DNA of 64,000 bases from Rhizobiaceae bacterium (GCA_023953845.1 JAMLJC010000001.1:4431327-4495326); one strand, 5' to 3'. Positions 25,845-35,742 are shown, numbered from the stretch's first letter. Notes: generated by a model not told the origin, from the letters alone. Numbers and translations: made by a program.

Positions 25845-26282
25845 ATGGCGAAAGCGGTCTTCGTCCTCAACGGACCAAACCTCAACATGCTGGGCAGACG
25901 GGAGCCTGCCATCTATGGCGGCAAGAATCTGGCCGCCATCGCCAATGACTGCAAGGAGGCCGGCGCGGAGCTTGGCCTCGACGTCGATTTCCGTCAGTCG
26001 AACCACGAGGGCGATCTGGTCGACTGGGTCCAGGAAGCGGCCGAGAAGGCCGGCGGCGTGGTCATCAATCCCGGTGCCTATGGCCATACCTCCATCGCGC
26101 TTCACGACGCCATCCGCGCGGCGGCGCCGCTCCCCGTGATCGAGGTGCATCTTTCCAATATCCATGCGCGCGAGCCGTTCCGGCACCATACGATGACGGC
26201 GCCGGTGGTGGTCGGCGTGATCTGCGGGCTCGGCCCGCTGGGCTACACGCTGGCGTTGCGCGCTCTTGCCGACCGGATCTGA
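25845..26282 (+). CDS. aroQ: Type II 3-dehydroquinate dehydratase
   Basis: Third step of the shikimate pathway, converting 3-dehydroquinate to 3-dehydroshikimate. The 145-residue protein has the type II pattern: NGPNLNMLGRREPAIYG (about residues 8-24, containing the catalytic Tyr and lid Arg), NHEGDLVDWVQ (about 52-62), INPGAYGHTSIALHDAI (about 76-92) and EVHLSNIHAREPFRHHT (about 100-116). It heads an operon-like run with accB (25 bases downstream) and accC, an order frequent in alphaproteobacteria. Confidence 0.96.
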   Translation: MAKAVFVLNGPNLNMLGRREPAIYGGKNLAAIANDCKEAGAELGLDVDFRQSNHEGDLVDWVQEAAEKAGGVVINPGAYGHTSIALHDAIRAAAPLPVIEVHLSNIHAREPFRHHTMTAPVVVGVICGLGPLGYTLALRALADRI

Positions 26283-26307
26283 CCCGGACAGAAAGGACAG
26301 ACAGGAC

Positions 26308-26769
26308 ATGTCGACAAAGAAATCCGGCATCGACCAGCAGCTCATCCGCGACCTCGCGGAAATCCTGAACGAAACGCATCTCACCGAGATCGAGATCGAG
26401 CAGGACGACCTGCGCATCCGCGTCTCGCGGCAGGCCGCAGCCGTGCAGGCGGTGGTTCCGGCTCCCGTTTCCGCGGCTGTTGCGGCTCCGGCGGCATCCG
26501 TCCAGAGCGCGCCGGCCGCATCGGCCGATCCGGGCAAAAATGCCGTGCCGTCGCCGATGGTGGGCACGGCCTACCGTGCGCCCTCGCCCGACGCGCAGGC
26601 TTTCATCGAGGTGGGCCAGAAGGTGCGCGAGGGCCAGACGCTGCTCATCATCGAGGCCATGAAGACGATGAACCAGATCCCCTCGCCCCGCGCCGGCACG
26701 GTGACAGCGATCCTGTTCGAGGACGCGCAGCCTGTGGAGTATGGTGAGCCGCTGGTCGTGATCGAGTAG
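26308..26769 (+). CDS. accB: Biotin carboxyl carrier protein of acetyl-CoA carboxylase
   Basis: Carries biotin between the carboxylase and transferase parts of acetyl-CoA carboxylase, the first committed step of fatty-acid synthesis. The 153-residue protein begins with a conserved helical domain (about residues 1-45), has an Ala/Pro/Val-rich flexible linker (about 48-75) and ends in the biotinyl domain with EAMKTMNQI (biotinylated Lys about residue 117), then GTVTAILFEDAQPVEYGEPLVVI. The start at 26308 follows AGGACAGACAGGAC. It lies between aroQ and accC, 51 bases before the latter. Confidence 0.96.
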   Translation: MSTKKSGIDQQLIRDLAEILNETHLTEIEIEQDDLRIRVSRQAAAVQAVVPAPVSAAVAAPAASVQSAPAASADPGKNAVPSPMVGTAYRAPSPDAQAFIEVGQKVREGQTLLIIEAMKTMNQIPSPRAGTVTAILFEDAQPVEYGEPLVVIE

Positions 26770-26820
26770 AATTCAGCCGGCATTTTCGGCTCACCCTGAT
26801 CTGAATCCGGGCAGGTAGGT

Positions 26821-28160
<1,340 letters not shown>

Positions 28161-28164
<4 letters not shown>

Positions 28165-28435
28165 AGCCTTTCATGGCTACCCGGAATCGTTCTGCCGGAG
28201 AGCATTTGGTCCCAGGGTCGAGAGTTTCGGCGAAAGGCGTGGTGGCGCCACGGCCGAGCCGAAAGCCGAAGGAAATGGGCCAAATGCACACGGCCCGAAG
28301 GGTTTGCCGCTGGCGGACGCCCGCTTTGTCGGCCGGATTTGGCCGTACCCCGGTACGACCTGCACCGGCCTTCGCGCAGATCGTCCCGCCATCGGACAAA
28401 CAGAAGCGTTTCCGTGTAGCCATGAAAGGCTCTAG
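28161..28435. mobile_element. MITE-like inverted-repeat element at the accC stop codon
   Basis: 275-bp non-coding element with 20-bp perfect terminal inverted repeats: CTAGAGCCTTTCATGGCTAC (28161-28180) and its complement (28416-28435). The repeats continue imperfectly inward for about 14 bp (CCGGAATCGTTCTG against CAGAAGCGTTTCCGT). The tetranucleotide CTAG at both ends may be a target-site duplication or part of the repeat. No transposase frame is inside, so mobility would need help in trans. It fills the whole gap between accC and aat. Confidence 0.72.
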
Positions 28436-28444
28436 GCCCGAGCG

Positions 28445-29056
28445 ATGACCCGTCCCTATGCGCCGGGTTACCGCATCCCGCCAGACCTTCTGCTGAAGGC
28501 CTACGCGTCAGGCGTGTTCCCCATGGCGGAAAGCGCCGCCGATCCGGAGGTTTTCTGGGTGCGGCCGGAAACGCGCGGCATAATTCCGCTGGACGCATTC
28601 CACGTCTCGCGCAGCCTGCGCAAGATCGTGCGGCAGGCGCGCTTCGACATCCGCTACGATTTCGACTTCGAAGGCGTCATCGACGGTTGCGCGGAGACCC
28701 GCACCGGCCGCGATTCGACCTGGATAAACCGTCCTATCCGCGAGGCCTATGGCGAGCTTTTCCGGCGCGGCAACTGCCATACGGTGGAAGCATGGCGGGA
28801 CGGAAGGCTGGTCGGCGGTCTCTACGGCGTGTCGCTCGGCAGGGCGTTTTTCGGCGAAAGCATGTTTTCGCGGGAACGCGACGCCTCCAAGGTCTGCCTC
28901 GTGCACCTCGTCGCCAGATTGGCGGAGCGTGGCTTCACACTTCTGGATACGCAGTTCACGACCGAACATCTGAAGACCTTCGGCGCCGTGGACGTGCCGC
29001 GCGGCAAATATGAGCGCCTGCTGGAACACGCCCTGCAAGGCGAAGCGAGCTTCTGA
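28445..29056 (+). CDS. aat: Leucyl/phenylalanyl-tRNA--protein transferase
   Basis: Adds Leu or Phe to proteins starting with Arg or Lys, marking them for the ClpAP N-end-rule pathway. The 203-residue protein has the family blocks YRIPPDLLLKAYASGVFPM (about residues 10-28), FWVRPETRGIIPL (about 38-50), RDSTWINRPIREAYGELFRRG (about 89-109), GGLYGVSLGRAFFGESMFS (about 121-139) and LLDTQFTTEHLKTFGA (about 163-178). It begins 9 bases after the end of the MITE-like element, so its former link with accC transcription may be altered. Confidence 0.95.
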   Translation: MTRPYAPGYRIPPDLLLKAYASGVFPMAESAADPEVFWVRPETRGIIPLDAFHVSRSLRKIVRQARFDIRYDFDFEGVIDGCAETRTGRDSTWINRPIREAYGELFRRGNCHTVEAWRDGRLVGGLYGVSLGRAFFGESMFSRERDASKVCLVHLVARLAERGFTLLDTQFTTEHLKTFGAVDVPRGKYERLLEHALQGEASF

Positions 29057-29127
29057 ATCCCGAAGGCGATCGCGGAACCAACCGCCGACGTCGGCATTTC
29101 TCCCGGGCGTCAACCGAGGTGCGAGCC

Positions 29128-29364
29128 ATGGTCACTTTCAGGGAAATGAGCGTGCAGCAGATCGCCGAAGACACCGAACTGTCGACGGAGGAGAAGATCG
29201 AAAAACTGCTCGAAATGGAATCTGAAGCCCGCGGCCTGCAGCGCGCGGCCTCGGAAAGCCCGATGAACGCCGATGACGGCTGGGAAGCGGATCTGCGCAG
29301 GATACGGATGGTACTGGAAAAACTCGGCTGGAAAGAGCCGAAGAAGGGCGCGGCCACGCTTTAA
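29128..29364 (+). CDS. Small conserved hypothetical protein
   Basis: 78-residue hydrophilic, helix-rich protein (STEEKIEKLLEMESEARGLQ, about residues 17-36). No signal peptide, membrane span or known motif recognised. The ATG at 29128 is preferred because GAGG lies 8 bases upstream; a GTG at 29119 would add three residues. It sits 19 bases before a low-affinity iron-permease-family gene and is likely co-transcribed with it. Confidence 0.65.
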   Translation: MVTFREMSVQQIAEDTELSTEEKIEKLLEMESEARGLQRAASESPMNADDGWEADLRRIRMVLEKLGWKEPKKGAATL

Positions 29365-29383
29365 CCGGACCGGGGCGCATCCT

Positions 29384-29782
29384 TTGGAAAAGCATTTTAC
29401 GGCCATCGCCAACAAGGTCGCATATTTTGCGGGGAAGCCGGCGACCTTCGTTGTCTGCGTCGCCCTTATCGTGGTCTGGGCGGTAAGCGGGCCGATCTTC
29501 GGATTTTCCGACACGTGGCAGCTCATCATCAATACCAGCACGACAATCATCACCTTTCTGATGGTGTTCCTGATCCAGAACACCCAGAACCGCGACGGCG
29601 CCGCGGTTCAGGCCAAGCTCGACGAACTCATTCGCGTGTCGAAGGCGGAGAACGACCTCATCGGCATAGAGCATCTCACCGAAAGCGAGGTGGAGGAGTT
29701 CCGCAGCCGGTGCGAAAAGATGGCAAAAGAGGCAGACGAGCGCCTTGAGCAGATCAGGAAGAAAAAGCACAAGGCCGCCTAG
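29384..29782 (+). CDS. Low-affinity iron permease family membrane protein
   Basis: 132-residue protein with two hydrophobic segments (about residues 18-36 and 45-63) and a charged C-terminal helix. The pattern FAGKPATF...WAVSGPIFGFSDTWQLIINT and FLMVFLIQNTQNRDGAAVQAKLDELI is that of the FET4-like 'low affinity iron permease' family; actual iron transport by bacterial members is unproven. The start is inferred as TTG at 29384, because the conserved N terminus begins there and no ATG lies nearby downstream. Follows the small hypothetical gene. Confidence 0.8.
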   Translation: MEKHFTAIANKVAYFAGKPATFVVCVALIVVWAVSGPIFGFSDTWQLIINTSTTIITFLMVFLIQNTQNRDGAAVQAKLDELIRVSKAENDLIGIEHLTESEVEEFRSRCEKMAKEADERLEQIRKKKHKAA

Positions 29783-29888
29783 AGTTTGCTAGGACGTCGG
29801 CTGGCCTGCCGGACTTGAATAACTGCGTCCGTGGTGTCACATGTGGCCGGAGAACCTGCCTCACGCAGTCCCGATTTCCGGATTTTCC

Positions 29889-30716
29889 ATGGTCACCTAT
29901 CTCGACGCCGCCACGGCTCCCTTGCGCAATACGGGCCAGATCAGGCTTTACGGAGCCGACGCATTCGACGGCATGCGCAAGGCTTGCCAGCTGACGGCGC
30001 GCTGTCTGGACGAACTGGTCGACATCGTGAAGCCGGGCGTGCCGACCGAGGCGGTCGACCGTTTCGTGTTCGAGTACGGCATGGATCACGGCGCAATGCC
30101 GGCGACGCTCAACTATCGCGGCTACACGAAATCCTCCTGCACCTCGATCAATCACGTCGTCTGCCACGGTATTCCCGACGCCAAGCCGCTACGCGAAGGC
30201 GACATCGTCAATATCGACGTGACCTATATCCTGGACGGCTGGCACGGCGATGCGAGCCGCATGTATCCCGTCGGCCAGATCAAGCGCGCCGCCGAGCGTC
30301 TGCTCGAAGTGACCCACGAATGCCTGATGCGTGGCGTCGGCGCGATCAGGCCGGGATTGCGGACCGGCGTCATCGGCGCGGCGATCCAGAACTATGCCGA
30401 AGCCGAACGCTGCTCGGTCGTGCGCGATTTCTGCGGACACGGCGTCGGCCTGCTGTTCCACGACGCGCCCAACATCCTGCACTACGGCACGGCTTCGGAG
30501 GGCGTGGAGATGCGACCCGGCATGATCTTCACCGTCGAGCCCATGATCAATCTCGGCCGGCCGCATGTGAAGGTGCTGTCCGACGGATGGACAGCGGTCA
30601 CGCGGGACCGATCGCTGTCGGCCCAGTACGAGCACACGGTCGGGGTGACAGATACGGGCTGCGAGATCTTCACGCTGTCGCCTGCGGGACTCGACCGTCC
30701 GGGCCTGCCATCGTAG
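29889..30716 (+). CDS. map: Type I methionine aminopeptidase
   Basis: Removes the initiator methionine from nascent proteins. The 275-residue enzyme has the pita-bread fold with its metal ligands visible: Asp in NIDVTYILDGWHGDASRMY (about residues 107-125, two Asp ligands), His in FCGHGVGLLFHDAPN (about 180-194), Glu in IFTVEPMINLG (about 215-225) and Glu in QYEHTVGVT (about 245-253). The start at 29889 (MVTYLDAATAPLRNTG) matches rhizobial relatives from memory; an upstream ATG at 29841 would add 16 residues. Confidence 0.95.
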   Translation: MVTYLDAATAPLRNTGQIRLYGADAFDGMRKACQLTARCLDELVDIVKPGVPTEAVDRFVFEYGMDHGAMPATLNYRGYTKSSCTSINHVVCHGIPDAKPLREGDIVNIDVTYILDGWHGDASRMYPVGQIKRAAERLLEVTHECLMRGVGAIRPGLRTGVIGAAIQNYAEAERCSVVRDFCGHGVGLLFHDAPNILHYGTASEGVEMRPGMIFTVEPMINLGRPHVKVLSDGWTAVTRDRSLSAQYEHTVGVTDTGCEIFTLSPAGLDRPGLPS

Positions 30717-30758
30717 CCTCGACGGCAGAACGCCGGACAAGGGGGGACGACGGCTGGC

Positions 30759-31619
30759 ATGAAGGGTGAGGAAGAGGCCGACGAGCGCGCGTTTTTCGGC
30801 GAAGGTGTGTCGCGCCTGGCGTCAAAGCCGGCCACGTCGGCCGCCGGCCGGCCGGGCAACGGAAGAACGGCCGAAGCGCCGCCGTCGACGGAAGGACCGT
30901 CTTCGTCACCTGATCCCAGCGCGGTCGTGGAAGCGTCCAAAACGCCTCCGCCGCATTATGTCGATCATCGCGACCGGCTGCGCGACCGCTTCGTCCGCAC
31001 CGGCTCCGACGCGCTCGCGGACTATGAGCTGCTCGAGCTTCTGCTGTTTCGTTCCGTCTCGCGCGCCGACACGAAACCGATCGCCAAGGCGCTGCTGGTG
31101 CGATTCGGCTCGCTCGCCGAAGTTCTCGGCGCTCCGACCCATCTCCTGCGCGAGGTGAAGGGTGTCGGCGAGGCGGTTGCGCTCGACCTGAAGATTGTCA
31201 ATGCGATGACGCAGCGCGCCTTGCGCAGCGAGGTCGTCAAACGCGAGGTCCTGTCCTCATGGGAAAAGGTCCTGAGCTACTGCAAGGCGGCAATGGCGTA
31301 TGAGGACCGAGAGCAGTTCCGCATCCTGTTCCTCAACAAGAAGAACGAGCTGATCGCCGACGAGGTGCAGAACATCGGCACCGTCGACCACACCATGGCC
31401 TATCCGCGCGAGGTGCTGCGGCGAGCGCTGGAACTGGCGGCGAGCGCAGTGGTGCTCACGCACAATCACCCGTCAGGCGATCCCGAGCCTTCCCGTGCCG
31501 ACATCGAGATGACCAAGGCCATCATCGCCGCGCTGAAGCCGTCCGGCATCGCCGTGCACGACCACGTCATCATCGGCAAGAAGGCCTTCGCCTCGATGAA
31601 GGGCCTGCTGCTGATCTGA
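30759..31619 (+). CDS. radC: RadC / MPN(JAB)-domain protein
   Basis: 286-residue protein. A disordered, charged N-terminal part (residues 1-65) is followed by a helix-hairpin-helix region (LADYELLELLLFRSVSRADTKPIAKALL and EVKGVGEAVALDL) and a C-terminal JAB/MPN metalloprotease-like domain with the motif H-x-H-x6-D in VVLTHNHPSGDPEPSRAD (about residues 229-246). RadC was once linked to DNA repair but its real role is unknown. It lies 42 bases downstream of map and ends at a bidirectional terminator shared with tig. Confidence 0.92.
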   Translation: MKGEEEADERAFFGEGVSRLASKPATSAAGRPGNGRTAEAPPSTEGPSSSPDPSAVVEASKTPPPHYVDHRDRLRDRFVRTGSDALADYELLELLLFRSVSRADTKPIAKALLVRFGSLAEVLGAPTHLLREVKGVGEAVALDLKIVNAMTQRALRSEVVKREVLSSWEKVLSYCKAAMAYEDREQFRILFLNKKNELIADEVQNIGTVDHTMAYPREVLRRALELAASAVVLTHNHPSGDPEPSRADIEMTKAIIAALKPSGIAVHDHVIIGKKAFASMKGLLLI

Positions 31620-31626
31620 AAAAGAA

Positions 31627-31648
31627 AAGCCGCCCGAAGGCGGCTTTC
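31627..31648. terminator. Bidirectional terminator between radC and tig
   Basis: Perfect 9-bp stem AAAGCCGCC / GGCGGCTTT with a CGAA tetraloop. A-rich sequence on the left gives a U-run for the minus-strand tig transcript (TTTTCTTTTTC); the plus-strand radC side has TTTCC. Confidence 0.88.
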
Positions 31649-31669
31649 CGATGTCCATAAGGCAGCGCC

Positions 31670-33175
31670 TTATTCGGCCTCTTTTTCCGCATCCTTGGTG
31701 GCAGCCTTCTTCTTGGGCGCGGCCTTCTTCTTCGGGGCGGCTTCCTCGGCGTCGGCGGCCTTCGCCTCTTCGCCCTCGGCGGCCTTGGCCTTCTTGGCCG
31801 ATGTCTTCTTCGCCGGCTTCGCCTTCTCGCCCTCGGTCGGCTCCTCGGCCAGCAATTCTTCCTTGCTGACCTTCTTGTCGGTCACCGCAATCTGACCGAG
31901 CAGATGGTCGACGACCTTCTCCTCGAAGATCGGCGCGCGGATGGCGGCGAGTTGCTGCGGGTTGGAGCGGTAGAACTCGAACACCTGCTGCTGCTGGTCC
32001 CCAGGGAAGCGGCGCACGAACTCGAACAGGCCGCGCTGCATCTCCTCGTCGGAGACCGTCACGCCGGCCTTCTCGCCGATTTCTGCGAGCACCAGCCCGA
32101 GACGCACGCGGCGTTCCGCCAGACGATTGTACTCGGCGCGGGCGGCTTCTTCCGTCGTATCCTCGTCCTCGAAGGTGTGACCGGCTGCGGCGAGATCGCG
32201 GCTCACCTGGTTCCAGATGTTGTTGAACTCGGCCTCGACCAGCTTCGACGGCGCTTCGAACGAATAGCTGGCGTCGAGTGCGTCGAGCAGTTCGCGCTTC
32301 ACCTTCTGGCGCGTCATCTGGCCGAACTGGCTCTCGATCTGGCCGCGGATGATCTCCTTGAGGCGCTCGGCGGTGTCGATGCCGAGCTTCTTCGCCACCT
32401 CGTCATTGACCTCGGTGCTGTCCGGCGCGGCGACTTCCTTGACCTTGATGTCGAAGGTCGCGTCCTTGCCGGCGAGATGCGCGGCCTGATAATTCTCCGG
32501 GAAGGTGACGGTGATGACCTTTTCGTCGCCCGCCTTCACGCCGACGAGCTGATCCTCGAAGCCCGGGATGAACTGGCCGGAGCCGAGCACCAGACCCGAA
32601 TCCTCGGCGGTGCCGCCATCGAACGGCTCGCCGTCGATCTTGCCGAGATAATCGATGGTCACCTTGTCCCAGAGCTCGGCCTTGCCCTTCTTCGGCGCGT
32701 AGTCGCGCGCATCGGCGGTGACGCGGCGAAGCTGCTCGTCGATCTCGGATTCCGGCACGTCGTAGATCTGCCGCGTCACCGCGATGCCCGACACGTCCTT
32801 GATCTCGATAGGTGGCAACACCTCGTAGTTGAGCTGGAACTCGAAATCGGCGCCGCCGGCGAGAATCTTCTCGGCTTCCTTCTCGTCCTCGGTCATGACG
32901 ACCTCGGGCTGCATCGCTGCCTTCTCGCCGCGCTCGGAAAGGATGTCGCGGGTCGAGTTGTTGAGGATCTCGTTGACGACCTCGGCCATGAAGGACTTGC
33001 CGTAGACCTTGCGCAGATGCTGGACCGGCACCTTGCCGGGACGGAAGCCATTGATGCGCACCTTGTCCTTGGCGTTGTTCAGGCGCTGCATCAGGCGATC
33101 TTCCATGTCCTTGGCGGGCACGGTGACCTTGATCTCGCGCTTGAGGCCGGAATTCAGCGTTTCGGTGACCTGCAT
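31670..33175 (-). CDS. tig: Trigger factor
   Basis: Ribosome-bound chaperone and prolyl isomerase. The 501-residue protein has the ribosome-binding N-terminal domain with the GFRPGKVP signature (about residues 44-51), a central FKBP-type isomerase domain (WDKVTIDYLGKIDGEPFDGGTAE, about 155-177) and the long helical C-terminal domain. The final ~60 residues are Lys/Ala/Glu repeats (KKAAPKKKAATKD), a tail common in Hyphomicrobiales trigger factors. An ATG at 33178 or 33175 may be used; AAAGG lies 5 or 8 bases upstream respectively. It is not followed by clpP, which in many bacteria lies next to tig. Confidence 0.96.
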   Translation of the reverse strand: MQVTETLNSGLKREIKVTVPAKDMEDRLMQRLNNAKDKVRINGFRPGKVPVQHLRKVYGKSFMAEVVNEILNNSTRDILSERGEKAAMQPEVVMTEDEKEAEKILAGGADFEFQLNYEVLPPIEIKDVSGIAVTRQIYDVPESEIDEQLRRVTADARDYAPKKGKAELWDKVTIDYLGKIDGEPFDGGTAEDSGLVLGSGQFIPGFEDQLVGVKAGDEKVITVTFPENYQAAHLAGKDATFDIKVKEVAAPDSTEVNDEVAKKLGIDTAERLKEIIRGQIESQFGQMTRQKVKRELLDALDASYSFEAPSKLVEAEFNNIWNQVSRDLAAAGHTFEDEDTTEEAARAEYNRLAERRVRLGLVLAEIGEKAGVTVSDEEMQRGLFEFVRRFPGDQQQQVFEFYRSNPQQLAAIRAPIFEEKVVDHLLGQIAVTDKKVSKEELLAEEPTEGEKAKPAKKTSAKKAKAAEGEEAKAADAEEAAPKKKAAPKKKAATKDAEKEAE

Positions 33176-33528
33176 CATAAAACCTTTGCTTTGACGCATC
33201 CGGGCCCGGCGGGAGCTGCCGTTCGGGCCATCCGGAGTGCGTGCCGGGAGTGCCAATCTGTGCGGACGGTGTGTCGAGATTTCGGCGCAAACACCCGAAA
33301 AGCCATCACACGGGCCGTTGCGCTTCTGAGAAAACCGCGGCAATCTCCTGATCTGCCTGAGTTTTTCTCCAACTGCGCCAACGACTGTTCGGCCGTCTGT
33401 CACATTCGGCTCGCCTTTTGTCACACGCGACCGCGATTTTCAACCGATTTCGGGGGATTGGCGGGCGCAAGGCCCGGCTCCATATTCATTGACAGGCGCG
33501 GCGACACATGGGATTGCGGGCACGCTGA
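33176..33528. other. Intergenic region between tig and tRNA-Leu(UAG)
   Basis: About 350 bases that must carry the tig promoter. The only structure I can point to is a pair of direct TGTGACA repeats on the minus strand (33425-33419 and 33404-33398), 21 bp apart. No small gene found. Confidence 0.35.
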
Positions 33529-33613
33529 GCGGATGTGGCGGAACTGGTAGACGCCCCGGATTTAGGTTCCGGTGCCGAAAGGCGTGGGGGTTCGAGTCCC
33601 TTCATCCGCACCA
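33529..33613 (+). tRNA. tRNA-Leu (anticodon UAG)
   Basis: 85-nt class II tRNA. Acceptor GCGGATG pairs with CATCCGC, anticodon stem CCGGA/TCCGG encloses loop TTTAGGT (anticodon TAG, reading CUA/CUG), a long variable arm follows, the T loop is TTCGAGT, and CCA is encoded. Confidence 0.96.
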
Positions 33614-33630
33614 GCCACCTTTTCCGGCTG

Positions 33631-34209
33631 CTAATAGGGCGGTTCCTCGTAGACGCGGACGTCGCCGTCCATAAGCGCCTTGATCTGCGGCGTGCCATCG
33701 GCTGCGAGCGCGACGACCACGCCGAAGCTGCGTACATTCAGATCCTTTTCGATCTGCCGGCCCTCGCCTTCCGGCACGTAGAAGCGTTCGATGCCATAGG
33801 AAACCGCGATTTCGGCCCCCGGCTCGATACGCCAGAGGCCTGCGGTCATGCCGCGCACGTCCAGCTCGCCGGCAACCGGCGGCGCGACCGCCTTGCCCAG
33901 CATCGCCGAACGGGCGCGCCAGTAGCCGTCCGCATCCCTGCCGATACGGACCATGATCGGGCCGGCCGGCAGCGCCGCGTCGCCCTGCGGCAGATTCGAC
34001 ACCAGCGCGACGGGAATGCGCGATATGTCGAAGCCGAGGCGCACATAGTCTCCGCGCAGCAGGTCACGCGGATCGACGGGCTCGACTTTCAGCAGCGCCT
34101 CCGGGCCGTTGCGCAGCACGGCGGCGCGTCCCGCGATCATCCAGCCGAGAAAGCCGATCTGGAGCGCGGCGACGAGCAGCGCCAGCGCAACGGTGCGGGA
34201 GCCCTTCAT
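33631..34209 (-). CDS. GDYXXLXY domain protein
   Basis: 192-residue protein with an N-terminal membrane segment (about residues 7-25, ALALLVAALQIGFLGWMIA) and then the motif that names the family, RGDYVRLGFDISRIP (about 52-66). The rest is a beta-rich, presumably periplasmic domain. The function is unknown, but family members lie next to DUF2157 membrane proteins. Here its ATG overlaps the stop of the upstream DUF2157 gene (ATGA), so the two are translationally coupled and probably form one complex. The stop is 18 bases from the end of tRNA-Leu(UAG), convergent. Confidence 0.85.
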   Translation of the reverse strand: MKGSRTVALALLVAALQIGFLGWMIAGRAAVLRNGPEALLKVEPVDPRDLLRGDYVRLGFDISRIPVALVSNLPQGDAALPAGPIMVRIGRDADGYWRARSAMLGKAVAPPVAGELDVRGMTAGLWRIEPGAEIAVSYGIERFYVPEGEGRQIEKDLNVRSFGVVVALAADGTPQIKALMDGDVRVYEEPPY

Positions 34210-35318
34210 GCCGCGCCTCCCTGCATGGCGGGGCGTCCCGTCATGCGTTTCTCGATCCGCACGATGATGAAGGCCACGACTGCGAGCGCCAACCCCGAGA
34301 ACAGGAACAGGCCCGCCGTATCGATCATGCTGCCGACCGTGACGATGTAGGCGAAGCAGAGCTCGATCGCGAAGGCGACATAGGCGATCCAGCGCATGAG
34401 GCGGCTTTCGCGGCCGCGCAGCACGAGAGCGGCGATGATGCCGGCGAAGGCGATCAGGGTCGCGAGGAGCATGGGGACGAAATGTTCGTAGACCTCGACC
34501 TGGATCATCGCCATCCCGATGAGAAAACCGATTAGCGGATGAGCGGGATAAGGACCGCCGAGCCGCGCGAGGCGTTCGACGGTCTCCTGCGCCCAATGCG
34601 CGGCGGCGAAGACGGCCGCTGAGACCAGCGCAAGGGCGAGCCCGGCTTCGACCGGGCGGCCGTCTATACCGACGACGAAAGCCCACAGGATCGCCGACAG
34701 GAGCAGCAGATGCCGCGCGGCACGCCCATGGGTCCAGTAGGATACCGCCCAGATGACGATACCGAGCAGCAGGAAGGCGTAGCGGTAATCGCGCGCCGCA
34801 TTGTAGTCGGACTCCTGCATCAGGAGCCATGCCACGGCGATCAGGACGGCGGCGGCGGTCAGCACGGGCGAGCGCAGCACCGCCGCGGCAAGGGTGGTTC
34901 CGAGGCACCAGGTCAGGACCGCCGCCGTTTCGTCGCCGGTCATGTGGTACATCTGGCCGATCAGCGCGATCGCGGCGCCGAAGGACGCGGCGCCTATGAT
35001 GAAGAGCGCCTCGCCGAAGCCGGGATGATCGCGGCCTTTCAGCACCGCGCCGCCCACATATCCGGCCGCTATCAGCGCGAAAAGCGCGCCGACCCTCGCC
35101 AGCCGAGGAATGGCCTCCCAGTTGGCGGCGATGAAGACGAGGATAGCGGCGGCGACGAGGATCGCGGCCATGATCGCCAGCACCGAGCCGAACGACATAC
35201 CCTCGTCCTGACGCGTCTCGACGTCAAGGAGGAGACGTTCGGCGGTCGTCCCATCAACCAGTCCGGCGTCACGCCATCGAACGATTTCGCGGCGGAGATG
35301 CGATCTCTGGGCGAACAT
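34206..35318 (-). CDS. DUF2157 multi-pass membrane protein
   Basis: 370-residue protein. A short soluble N-terminal DUF2157 helix (RREIVRWRDAGLVDGTTAERLL, about residues 9-30) is followed by about ten membrane segments. Family members are of unknown function and are typically encoded with a GDYXXLXY protein, which overlaps this gene by four bases at its 3' end. No catalytic motif recognised. Confidence 0.85.
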   Translation of the reverse strand: MFAQRSHLRREIVRWRDAGLVDGTTAERLLLDVETRQDEGMSFGSVLAIMAAILVAAAILVFIAANWEAIPRLARVGALFALIAAGYVGGAVLKGRDHPGFGEALFIIGAASFGAAIALIGQMYHMTGDETAAVLTWCLGTTLAAAVLRSPVLTAAAVLIAVAWLLMQESDYNAARDYRYAFLLLGIVIWAVSYWTHGRAARHLLLLSAILWAFVVGIDGRPVEAGLALALVSAAVFAAAHWAQETVERLARLGGPYPAHPLIGFLIGMAMIQVEVYEHFVPMLLATLIAFAGIIAALVLRGRESRLMRWIAYVAFAIELCFAYIVTVGSMIDTAGLFLFSGLALAVVAFIIVRIEKRMTGRPAMQGGAA

Positions 35319-35434
35319 TCTCAGGGCCCTGCCTGTTGCAGTGCAAAAGATTCACAAACCTGCGTAAACCGCCGTTTCCACGCGATTTTGGGACGGTTTC
35401 CGATTTTCGCCATAAAAGCTAAAACTCGTTAATG

Positions 35435-35466
35435 GTGCATTGCACAATTGCATTGCTGCTATGCAC
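35435..35466. promoter_or_regulatory. Palindromic upstream site of the DUF1127 genes
   Basis: GTGCAT (35435-35440) and ATGCAC (35461-35466) are inverted around several further TTGCA/TGCAA repeats. It lies about 85-115 bases before the first DUF1127 start. Small DUF1127 genes in Brucella and relatives are activated by the LysR-type regulator VtlR/LsrB; this could be such a site, but that is inference. Confidence 0.4.
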
Positions 35467-35550
35467 GCTTGTCGCTTTAATTCCGGACAAGGCGGGCCTA
35501 TCTACGTCTCGTACAAAAAGAGAAGAACGAAAGACGCTAAGAGAACTACC

Positions 35551-35691
35551 ATGAACCTGATCCGCAACTATCGCAACTGGCGCCGCTATCGTGAGACGGT
35601 GACGGAGCTGAACCGCCTGACCAATCGCGAACTGAATGACCTCGGCATCAGCCGCAGCGACATTCCCTTCGTGGCGAGGAAGTCGATCTAA
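35551..35691 (+). CDS. DUF1127 micro-protein (copy 1)
   Basis: 46-residue arginine-rich protein starting MNLIRNYRNWRRYRETVTEL, with the DUF1127 core LNRLTNRELNDLGISRSDIP (about residues 20-39). Proteins of this family in alphaproteobacteria are small RNA-binding or regulatory factors; in Rhodobacter the DUF1127 protein CcaF1 is made from the same transcript as four CCUCCUCCC-loop small RNAs and affects RNA turnover. Here the second copy follows 51 bases on, then two such RNAs. The ATG at 35551 is preceded by a weak GAGA site. Confidence 0.88.
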   Translation: MNLIRNYRNWRRYRETVTELNRLTNRELNDLGISRSDIPFVARKSI

Positions 35692-35742
35692 TTCAATCGC
35701 GCCGCGATCCGGCGCGACAAGCTGCAAAGAACGAGAATAGAA

